Part shown: one piece after another, positions 7,027 to 11,422 of the stretch | Numbering within the stretch: the first letter of the stretch is position 1 | How the letters are laid out: each line of letters starts with the position of its first letter | Source: Clostridia bacterium | Lineage (GTDB): Bacteria > Bacillota > Clostridia > Christensenellales > DTU072 | Direction of reading: 5' to 3' | DNA length: 11,422 bases | NCBI GenBank assembly: GCA_028699795.1 | Contig: JAQVTZ010000046.1 | Coordinates: 1-11,422 of the forward strand | Notes under the pieces: model-generated | Database searches by the model: none | The model's input: only the letters and a program-made list of their open reading frames with translations | Told to the model about the DNA's origin: nothing | Made by a program: the position numbers and the translations under genes

Positions 7027-7051
7027 CATTGTCACCAAAAAGGTAACAATG
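7027..7051. promoter_or_regulatory. inverted repeat in the mrp promoter/leader
   Basis: CATTGTCACC (7027-7036) and GGTAACAATG (7042-7051) are inverted repeats with one mismatch around AAAAA. Depending on which promoter is used, it is either a hairpin at the very 5' end of the mrp transcript or an operator within the promoter spacer. Confidence 0.5.
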
Positions 7052-7059
7052 CGTATCCT

Positions 7060-7068
7060 ATTATAACA
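7060..7068 (-). promoter_or_regulatory. extended -10 promoter for mrp
   Basis: On the minus strand TGTTATAAT is a full extended -10 element (TGnTATAAT) with only a weak -35. It would start transcription near 7053, about 60 bases before the mrp ATG. A second candidate lies closer in: TTGTTA, 17 bases, TAAAAT. The pair makes an internal promoter for mrp likely, besides read-through from the NifX-type gene. Confidence 0.5.
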
Positions 7069-7133
7069 CAAAATATATTTTAAGAAAAACACTTCATAAT
7101 ACTTGCAAAGCGATATGCGCACAAAGTGATTCT

Positions 7134-7499
7134 TTAGTCCTCATTGTCTTGTATTGCGGGATGAATATCAGCTAGAAAATCGAGTTCGTCTTTTTCGTAA
7201 GCTTTGATGTTGTCCTCTGCGCAAGCATTCACATTTTTATAAACTTTGATGCCTGCGCGAAGCAGCACTTTGGCAGAATTCTCGCCGTAACCGGGAGCAA
7301 TAATCACTTTGATATTATTATCGATAAGAAATTGCGCGGCCTTGATTCCCGCGCCGACTTTAATCTCGGTGGCGATATTCTCTAAAAATATAGTTTTTTT
7401 CGTTTCTGTGTCGTATACAAGAAAATATGGCGCCCTTCCAAAAGAAAGGCATACGACAGAATGAATATCTTTTTCGTTTACGGGTATTGCAATTCTCAT
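7134..7499 (-). CDS. NifX/NifB-type dinitrogenase iron-molybdenum cofactor domain protein
   Basis: The 121-residue protein matches the NifX/NifB/VnfX cofactor-binding family (PF02579). MRIAIPVNEKDIHS opens it, followed by SFGRAPYFLVYD (19-30), the hallmark GAGIKAAQFLIDNNIKVIIAPGYG with the characteristic GxG and helix, and VLLRAGIKVYKN. Stand-alone members are widespread in anaerobes that do not fix nitrogen and are thought to bind iron-sulfur or Fe/Mo clusters; the true cargo here is unknown. GGAGA precedes the ATG. It sits between a DUF5320 gene and mrp, a pairing seen in many anaerobes. A copy of the operator-like sequence found at the DUF5320 promoter lies in its leader at 7543-7562. Confidence 0.9.
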   Translation of the reverse strand: MRIAIPVNEKDIHSVVCLSFGRAPYFLVYDTETKKTIFLENIATEIKVGAGIKAAQFLIDNNIKVIIAPGYGENSAKVLLRAGIKVYKNVNACAEDNIKAYEKDELDFLADIHPAIQDNED

Positions 7500-7542
7500 G
7501 ATTCTCTCCTATTTTTCTATTTACGGCACAACTTCATTTACC

Positions 7543-7562
7543 AATTTCTGACAATCATTGTA
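7543..7562 (-). promoter_or_regulatory. third operator-like site, NifX-gene leader
   Basis: On the plus strand ATTTCTGACAA here equals the ATTTCTGACAA of the site at 7925-7935. The right half has diverged (TCATTGTA instead of ATGTCAATA), leaving ACAAT-G-ATTGT as its palindrome. It lies about 45-65 bases before the NifX-type start codon. No clear promoter overlaps it. Confidence 0.4.
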
Positions 7563-7572
7563 CCGCGATAAG

Positions 7573-7611
7573 CGGAAAGAAGCGCAAAGGTTTCCCCCGC
7601 GTTTCTTTCCG
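7573..7611. repeat. strong intercistronic hairpin
   Basis: CGGAAAGAAGCGC (7573-7585) and GCGTTTCTTTCCG (7599-7611) are inverted repeats matching at 12 of 13 positions around a 13-base loop. It lies between the DUF5320 stop and the NifX-type start. No T-run follows on the minus strand, so it is more likely an mRNA stability or processing element than a full terminator. Confidence 0.55.
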
Positions 7612-7623
7612 AATGCAAAAACC

Positions 7624-7869
7624 TTAACGGTTTAGCTGCCTATTGATTTCGTCCAGCCTTGCTTCCAGCGCGGCTTTCTGTTCTTCCAAATTGGTTTTGG
7701 AATCTGCATAAACAGGATAATAAGGCACTCTTCTGCAGTTATAACCGCGTCCAAAGCCCATACCGAAACCTCTTCCATATACCGGACGGTTAACACCGCT
7801 GCATACACCGAGGCCGCGACCAGTCATAGCTCCTTGACCCAAAGGGCCTGTTCCATCTCTTCCGGGCAT
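7624..7869 (-). CDS. DUF5320 family protein
   Basis: The 81-residue protein begins MPGRDGTGPLGQGAMTGRG and continues with a Gly/Arg/Tyr-rich middle (VYGRGFGMGFGRGYN), as in DUF5320 proteins. It ends in a predicted coiled coil (NLEEQKAALEARLDEINRQL). Two Cys remain in the middle (CSGVN, YNCRR). The function of the family is unknown; its genes commonly lie beside NifX-type and Mrp genes in anaerobes. I chose the ATG at 7867-7869 because GGAGGT lies nine bases upstream. An upstream ATG at 7902 would add 11 residues, but it sits inside the operator palindrome and has no binding site. It is the first gene of the redox cluster, under a consensus promoter flanked by two operators. Confidence 0.85.
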   Translation of the reverse strand: MPGRDGTGPLGQGAMTGRGLGVCSGVNRPVYGRGFGMGFGRGYNCRRVPYYPVYADSKTNLEEQKAALEARLDEINRQLNR

Positions 7870-7896
7870 TTTTACACACCTCCTTTTCTTAGTTTC

Positions 7897-7908
7897 TGAC
7901 ATATGTCA
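7897..7908. promoter_or_regulatory. operator 1, perfect palindrome at the transcription start
   Basis: TGACATATGTCA is a perfect 12-base palindrome located at the expected start of the DUF5320 transcript (about 7907). A bound protein here would block transcription. A second copy lies 32 bases upstream, about three helical turns. Confidence 0.65.
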
Positions 7909-7913
7909 ATATT

Positions 7914-7941
7914 ATTATACGCCATTTCTGACAAATGTCAA
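7914..7941 (-). promoter_or_regulatory. consensus promoter of the DUF5320-NifX-Mrp cluster
   Basis: On the minus strand a perfect -35 TTGACA (7936-7941) and a perfect -10 TATAAT (7914-7919) are separated by 16 bases. The -35 box is part of operator 2 and the start site falls in operator 1. The arrangement suggests a strong promoter kept off by a repressor. Confidence 0.8.
7929..7940. promoter_or_regulatory. operator 2, overlapping the -35 box
   Basis: TGACAAATGTCA differs from operator 1 by one central base. Both copies are preceded by TTTC and followed by ATA on the plus strand. The regulator is not encoded in the window; a DUF134-type, MarR-type or CRP/FNR-type protein could fit, and none can be chosen from this sequence. 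Confidence 0.6.
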
Positions 7942-8055
7942 TAACTTTTTATAAATTATTGCAATCTTTTTTTGTTTTTTTCTAAACTTTTTCAATTATC
8001 TCATTGCTGTATAAAAAATATGATTTGATAGATAAATAATATGAGGTGTATTATT

Positions 8056-8481
8056 ATGAAAGTATCGAAATTGATGACAGACGATGTAATTACCGCGGCA
8101 CCTGAGAGCAGTCTCTACGATGTCGCGCAACTGATGAAAGAAAACGATATCGGTTTTTTGCCTATCGTATACGAGGGAAGATTAGAGGGTGTCGTGACAG
8201 ACCGTGACCTCGTTTTGCGAGGATATGCAGAGAAGAAGCCGGAGAGCGCACCCGTCAAAACTGTGATGACAACCGATGTTATTACGGTAGAAAAAGATAC
8301 AACCGTAGACGAAACCGCTAGAGTAATGGCAAAAAATCAAGTGAGAAGAATTTGCGTTACAGACCATGGGAAACTTATGGGCGTTTGCGCCATTGGCGAC
8401 CTTGCCGTCGAAAACAACTTTGATAACGAAGCGCAGTTTGCGTTAAGCAAAATATCTCATCGACATAGAGCGCAATTGTAA
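8056..8481 (+). CDS. two-CBS-domain protein
   Basis: The 141-residue protein consists of two CBS domains and little else. The first runs from MKVSKLMTDDVITAAPES (1-18) to LEGVVTDRDLVLRGYA; the second from VKTVMTTDVITVEKDTTVDETARVMAKNQVRRICVTD to LMGVCAIGDLAV. CBS pairs bind adenine nucleotides such as AMP, ATP or SAM and act as energy or ligand sensors; single-module proteins of this kind are often called stress or general regulatory proteins, but the partner here is unknown. I chose the ATG at 8056 because TGAGGTG lies eight bases upstream; the ATG at 8041 includes that very site. The promoter is unclear (a TATAAA at 8010-8015 is one candidate). It diverges from the DUF5320 cluster, so the operators could affect both sides. 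Confidence 0.88.
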   Translation: MKVSKLMTDDVITAAPESSLYDVAQLMKENDIGFLPIVYEGRLEGVVTDRDLVLRGYAEKKPESAPVKTVMTTDVITVEKDTTVDETARVMAKNQVRRICVTDHGKLMGVCAIGDLAVENNFDNEAQFALSKISHRHRAQL

Positions 8482-8501
8482 GAAAAAAAATTGATTTCAT
8501 A

Positions 8502-8529
8502 AAAAAACAGGTCATGCGACCTGTTTTTT
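8502..8529. terminator. bidirectional rho-independent terminator
   Basis: A perfect inverted repeat, ACAGGTC (8507-8513) and GACCTGT (8518-8524), has an ATGC loop and is flanked by an A-run on the left and a T-run on the right. It serves the CBS gene on plus and the convergent lipoprotein gene on minus. Confidence 0.92.
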
Positions 8530-8540
8530 ATTCCAGCCAT

Positions 8541-9275
8541 TTAAGGCATAGGTTTATATTGTCTGTACGACATATAGGGGTTATCCCATCCGTCTATGTC
8601 TTTTGTATACTCGTAAGCTCTGTTTTCAACGAGCCCTCTTCCCCCGTCTCGCTCGATACGGGATAAACAAATATCGTTATACGCCTTATCCACTGTTATC
8701 TCGTAATCTAACACATTGGAATACTCATATTTTGTGGCGTCTATAAAGTTTTCGTTGCTGGTAGGGTCGGTATCGTATTGGATATCGGTCTCGGTAATGT
8801 TCAAATAATTCTCTTGAGGTTTGGTATATAAAAACAAGTAATTATTCGTGCTTACCTCCAACATCCCTGCAAAAGTAACATTATTTTGTTGCTCCCATTG
8901 GGAAGTTGTATGGTTATAAGAATATTGCTCATAACTGTCTTGAACCGCATATTTGAAAAAATAGGTCGCTTGTTTGGTACTGTCTACAGCATCTCTGTCG
9001 TACTTGATGATTTGCCAGTCGTTGCCTATTTTGGCAGTCTTATAATACCAAGGCGCCCCGGGATTATGTATGGCATTGTCTGCAACTTGCACGGTAATCA
9101 CAAAATTTATAGGCAGCGTATAATCCGTTATTTTTGCTCCTGTTTCGGTGTGATTGTTGCCGTCCTCGTTTCCGTTAATTGGCGCACCCGACTCGGTGTC
9201 GCCGCAAGCGCAAAGCCCCGCCGCAATCGTGCAACACAATATCATAGCAATCATCAATACAAATGCCTTTTTCAT
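8541..9275 (-). CDS. putative lipoprotein of unknown function
   Basis: The 244-residue protein starts with a lipoprotein signal peptide: KK, a hydrophobic stretch, then the lipobox L21-C22-A23-C24, so Cys24 would be lipidated and the protein held outside the membrane. A short Gly/Asn/Asp/Glu-rich linker follows (GDTESGAPINGNEDGN). The mature part is rich in Tyr, Asn, Asp and Thr and looks beta-rich, with patterns such as WYYKTAKIGNDWQIIKYDRD and repeated YxF/YxY strands. I recognise no family. It is a single-gene unit with its own near-consensus promoter and a terminator shared with the CBS gene. The binding site is a modest AAGG. Confidence 0.75.
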   Translation of the reverse strand: MKKAFVLMIAMILCCTIAAGLCACGDTESGAPINGNEDGNNHTETGAKITDYTLPINFVITVQVADNAIHNPGAPWYYKTAKIGNDWQIIKYDRDAVDSTKQATYFFKYAVQDSYEQYSYNHTTSQWEQQNNVTFAGMLEVSTNNYLFLYTKPQENYLNITETDIQYDTDPTSNENFIDATKYEYSNVLDYEITVDKAYNDICLSRIERDGGRGLVENRAYEYTKDIDGWDNPYMSYRQYKPMP

Positions 9276-9303
9276 AAAAAACCTTACACCACTTTATGCC
9301 TAT

Positions 9304-9332
9304 ATCATACGAATGTTTTTTACTTTTGTCAA
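9304..9332 (-). promoter_or_regulatory. promoter of the lipoprotein gene
   Basis: On the minus strand a perfect -35 TTGACA (9327-9332), a 17-base spacer and -10 TATGAT (9304-9309) lie in the 72-base gap after the helicase gene. The start would be near 9297, about 22 bases before the ATG. Confidence 0.75.
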
Positions 9333-9347
9333 CGGACGACAAAAAGT

Positions 9348-10616
9348 TTATCTTCTTTTTCCGCCTCGATAAGGTTTGCGCGCGCCGCTTCTGCGATTGC
9401 CGCTTTGGGGGATTTTGCTTTTATCCGATTCGCCTTTATTATTTGCATGGTTATTGAAATAGTTGCGACGGGCCTCTCTCGCTCTTTGCACGGCATAGCG
9501 CTCGATGCTTTCCGCCATTTCGTGTTCTTGGATATCGGATTTGGTCGCCATTTGCACCTCCGACAAAAGCACCAGTTCGTCTTGATTGCCGATAAAGGTG
9601 ATCGCTTTGCCACTTTTTCCGGCGCGTCCCGTACGCCCGATACGGTGAATATAATTTTCCATATCATTGGGCATATCGTAATTAAAAATATATTCTACAT
9701 CGTCTATATCGATACCTCTTGCGGCAACATCGGTCGCGATAAGGTATAAAGATTGATGCGCCTTTAATGCCGCCATAACCCTTTTGCGCTCATTCTGACG
9801 CATATCGCCATGCAAAGCAAGCGTGTCGTATCCGCTTTGGGTCATAATAGGCAAAAGCGCGTCTACCATGCGTTTTGTATTGCAAAATATAATAGAGCAC
9901 TTGGGAGTGAGCCTTCGGAACAACTCGATAAGGGCATACTTTTTTTCGGCGCCACTGACACGGATATAAGTTTGTTCGATTTCGTCTATCGTAGAGTTTG
10001 GTTGCCCTATCTCTATATATTCGGGATCCTTAAGATGCTTTTTTGCGATTGCTTTAATGGGATCGGGCATAGTTGCCGAAAACATAAGAGTTTGTCTTTT
10101 TGGGGATGTCTGTTTTAAAATACATTCGATATCTTCGCGGAATCCCATGTTCAGCATTTCGTCTGCCTCGTCCAAAACAGCCAATTTAAGATCGTTTAGC
10201 TTGAGGGTTTTTCGCCGTAAGTGGTCCATCAGTCTGCCGGGCGTACCTACCACAATTTTGCCGTTTTTTAACGCTTGCACTTGTTTTTCCATATTAGAGC
10301 CACCATAGATAGGCACCACACGGCACCCCTCTCTATGTTCGGTCACCTTGCGCAACTCTTCCGTAACCTGCACGCACAGTTCTCTAGTGGGGCAAACCAC
10401 CAACACTTGACAAACTCTGGTTTCGGGGTCGACCATCTGGATTGCGGGCAAGCCATACGCTAACGTTTTGCCCGACCCTGTAACGGATCTTCCTACAACA
10501 TCCCGACCTTCCATAATAACGGGTATGCATTTCGCTTGGATTTCGGTAGGTTTTTCGAATCCTCTTTGCTCGATTGCTTCTTGAATGAAGTCTACTGTAT
10601 TAAAATTATCTGTCAT
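9348..10616 (-). CDS. DEAD-box ATP-dependent RNA helicase
   Basis: The 422-residue enzyme unwinds RNA duplexes in the cytoplasm (ribosome assembly, mRNA decay or cold adaptation in related proteins). Motifs in order: Q-motif region GFEKPTEIQ (19-27), Walker A SVTGSGKT (44-51, with Ser in place of the usual Ala), PTREL (76-80), GG and TPGR (125-128), DEAD (149-152), SAT (180-182), IIFCNTK, DVAARGID (296-303) and HRIGRTGR (324-331). A short basic tail (RRSGARKPYRGGKRR) replaces a longer RNA-binding domain. I chose the ATG at 10614-10616, with GGAG four bases upstream. The upstream ATG at 10658 lies inside a leader hairpin and lacks a binding site. It resembles CshA-type helicases but is shorter. 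Confidence 0.93.
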   Translation of the reverse strand: MTDNFNTVDFIQEAIEQRGFEKPTEIQAKCIPVIMEGRDVVGRSVTGSGKTLAYGLPAIQMVDPETRVCQVLVVCPTRELCVQVTEELRKVTEHREGCRVVPIYGGSNMEKQVQALKNGKIVVGTPGRLMDHLRRKTLKLNDLKLAVLDEADEMLNMGFREDIECILKQTSPKRQTLMFSATMPDPIKAIAKKHLKDPEYIEIGQPNSTIDEIEQTYIRVSGAEKKYALIELFRRLTPKCSIIFCNTKRMVDALLPIMTQSGYDTLALHGDMRQNERKRVMAALKAHQSLYLIATDVAARGIDIDDVEYIFNYDMPNDMENYIHRIGRTGRAGKSGKAITFIGNQDELVLLSEVQMATKSDIQEHEMAESIERYAVQRAREARRNYFNNHANNKGESDKSKIPQSGNRRSGARKPYRGGKRR

Positions 10617-10634
10617 TTGTCTCCGTATACCAAA

Positions 10635-10659
10635 AATGCAAAGAAAAAATCTTTGCATT
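10635..10659. promoter_or_regulatory. leader hairpin of the helicase mRNA
   Basis: AATGCAAAGA (10635-10644) and TCTTTGCATT (10650-10659) form a perfect 10-bp stem with a 5-base loop, followed on the minus strand by TTTGG. It lies in the roughly 70-base leader, about 20 bases before the start codon. It could act as a weak attenuator or a temperature-sensitive structure. Confidence 0.55.
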
Positions 10660-10693
10660 CCTTCCTATATGATTTCTTATCGGTTATAGATAT

Positions 10694-10722
10694 AGTATAC
10701 AAAAAATCGCAAAATAAGTCAA
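10694..10722 (-). promoter_or_regulatory. promoter of the DEAD-box helicase
   Basis: -35 TTGACT (10717-10722), 17 bases, -10 TATACT (10694-10699) on the minus strand. Each box differs from consensus at one base. Transcription would begin near 10687. Confidence 0.75.
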
Positions 10723-10765
10723 ATATTCACGCATAATCTATTTTTATTTTTTGTCTAAGGAACAG

Positions 10766-10781
10766 TAAATAGAGGTGCCCA
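10766..10781 (+). repeat. short dispersed repeat, copy 2
   Basis: TAAATAGAGGTGCCCA, identical to the core of copy 3 at 11026-11041, 260 bases away in the same orientation. It ends one base before the stop codon of the DUF1653 gene. The G-run seen before copies 1 and 3 is absent here. Confidence 0.65.
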
Positions 10782-10782
10782 A

Positions 10783-11004
10783 TTAAGGAATCAATTGCTC
10801 TTTGATCTTAACAAACCGTTTTTGTGTTGTACCTTGATATTGCACCGTCTCTTCCCACATAGATGCGGGACGCACCCAAAGCCCCCGTTCGCCATATAAA
10901 GCGCGGTAAACTACCATATCTTCTAAGGTTTCGCTGTGCTTTGCCACTCCTATTACCTCATAGAAATTGCCTTTAAAATGTTTATATTTACCAAGTTCTA
11001 TCAT
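10783..11004 (-). CDS. DUF1653 family protein
   Basis: The 73-residue protein matches DUF1653 (PF07866) from end to end: GKYKHFKGNFYEVIG (5-19), AKHSETLEDMVVYRALYG (21-38), and WVRPASMWEETVQ (43-55), then the RFVKI end. These small cytoplasmic proteins are common across bacteria and have no established role. AGAAGGAG lies about eight bases before the ATG. It is the downstream gene of a likely pair with the small membrane-anchored protein at 11087-11332 (82-base gap). Both ends of the gene are bounded by the same short direct repeat, so it looks like a compact gene-plus-repeat unit. No own promoter is obvious between the upstream repeat and the start. Confidence 0.85.
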   Translation of the reverse strand: MIELGKYKHFKGNFYEVIGVAKHSETLEDMVVYRALYGERGLWVRPASMWEETVQYQGTTQKRFVKIKEQLIP

Positions 11005-11019
11005 GTTTCAACTCCTTCT

Positions 11020-11041
11020 GGGGGCTAAATAGAGGTGCCCA
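11020..11041 (+). repeat. short dispersed repeat, copy 3
   Basis: Five G and a C, then TAAATAGAGGTGCCCA: the longest match to copy 1, which differs by one base. It lies 45 bases beyond the stop of the 81-residue gene and 15 bases before the DUF1653 start codon. Confidence 0.65.
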
Positions 11042-11086
11042 AATTACAAAGTGATGGCAGAGGTCAAGGGGTGTCTTGTCGTCGTA

Positions 11087-11332
11087 CTAATGCTTGATAT
11101 CCCAAAGTTCGTCTATCCCTTTCAGACTGTCAGGAAACCAATAGACGCATGTATTACTATGTCGATGCGGACCGTCCTCGTCAGAAACAAGTTTGTTCCA
11201 GGCTACTACCTTATAAGTTAGCGCCCCATAAACCTTTGTTCCGCCGTCTTTATATGTTGCTATGTGAAATGGGAAAAACAAAACAATGAATATCCCTATT
11301 ACCAACAATGCTGTTCTTATTTTCTTTTTCAT
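11087..11332 (-). CDS. small protein with one N-terminal membrane segment, unknown function
   Basis: The 81-residue protein has a basic start (MKKKIR), one hydrophobic segment at about residues 7-24 (TALLVIGIFIVLFFPFHI), then an external domain containing TYKDGGTKVYGALTYKVVAWN and a Trp/Asp-rich end (VYWFPDSLKGIDELWD). The hydrophobic part could be a signal peptide or an anchor. The YKDGGT...ALTYK...W pattern looks like a conserved family of small exported Firmicutes proteins, but I cannot name it. The binding site is a modest AGGGG, and a possible promoter (TTGAAA, 17 bases, TAGATT) lies just upstream. It precedes the DUF1653 gene. Confidence 0.7.
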   Translation of the reverse strand: MKKKIRTALLVIGIFIVLFFPFHIATYKDGGTKVYGALTYKVVAWNKLVSDEDGPHRHSNTCVYWFPDSLKGIDELWDIKH

Positions 11333-11422
11333 GATGATACCCCTATCTAATATATAAATCTCTTACTTTAATCTACCATAATAATCAATACGTTTCAATA
11401 CAAACATTTATTTTTTTATCAA

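Noticed and set aside
7870..7902. Eleven-residue longer start for the DUF5320 protein
   Set aside because: That ATG lies inside the operator palindrome near the transcription start and has no ribosome binding site; MPGRDG is the usual family start.
10617..10658. Fourteen-residue longer start for the RNA helicase
   Set aside because: The upstream ATG is inside a hairpin without a ribosome binding site, while the ATG at 10616 has GGAG just before it.
10766..11041. Integron cassette array with attC sites
   Set aside because: No inverse-core/core (RYYYAAC, GTTRRRY) pairs or integrase are visible; only short direct repeats.
188..11041. CRISPR array
   Set aside because: Only three repeat copies, two of them 260 bases apart and one almost 10.6 kb away, with genes rather than spacers between.
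11026..11045. ATAGAGGTGC resembles the opening of the lysine riboswitch
   Set aside because: No further riboswitch elements follow, and the motif lies 3' of genes as a repeated core rather than in long leaders of lysine genes.

Overview
The window looks like a chromosomal stretch from an anaerobic, low-to-moderate GC Clostridia-type member of the Bacillota. This is inferred from three things. Most start codons have strong GGAGG-type ribosome binding sites. Several promoters are close to TTGACA-N17-TATAAT. The gene content is anaerobic: a [4Fe-4S] flavin enoate-reductase-like enzyme and an Mrp/NifX/DUF5320 group. The species cannot be named from sequence alone.

Layout. (1) 1-256 is gene-poor at the left edge and strongly structured: several hairpins, a possible ORF running off the edge, and the first copy of a short repeat. 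(2) 257-4866, minus strand, holds a seven-helix membrane protein, an M28-peptidase-like protein whose metal-ligand positions are largely substituted, and a 754-residue enzyme of the BaiCD/enoate reductase class. The first two are translationally coupled and the third also has its own promoter. (3) 5044-5652, plus strand, is a SAM methyltransferase with an apparently leaderless promoter next to a palindrome. (4) 5660-7869, minus strand, is a redox/iron-sulfur cluster in transcription order DUF5320 protein, NifX-type protein, Mrp/NBP35 ATPase, flavin-reductase-like protein. Its first promoter is overlaid by two copies of a TGACA-N2-TGTCA operator, with a related site in the NifX leader. (5) 8056-8481, plus strand, is a two-CBS protein that shares a bidirectional terminator with (6) a minus-strand lipoprotein of unknown function at 8541-9275. 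(7) 9348-10616, minus strand, is a DEAD-box RNA helicase with a hairpin leader. (8) 10783-11332, minus strand, holds a DUF1653 protein and a small single-span protein, with two more copies of the short repeat.

How the genes fit together. The DUF5320-NifX-Mrp-flavin reductase group is best read as one regulated module for iron-sulfur or metal-cofactor handling. The enoate-reductase-like enzyme probably acts on an unsaturated carbonyl compound that cannot be identified here, and its neighbours may supply or process that substrate (inference). The points most worth a second look are the operator set, the degenerate M28 protein, and the 16-base repeat that lies just 3' of three minus-strand genes and brackets the DUF1653 gene.
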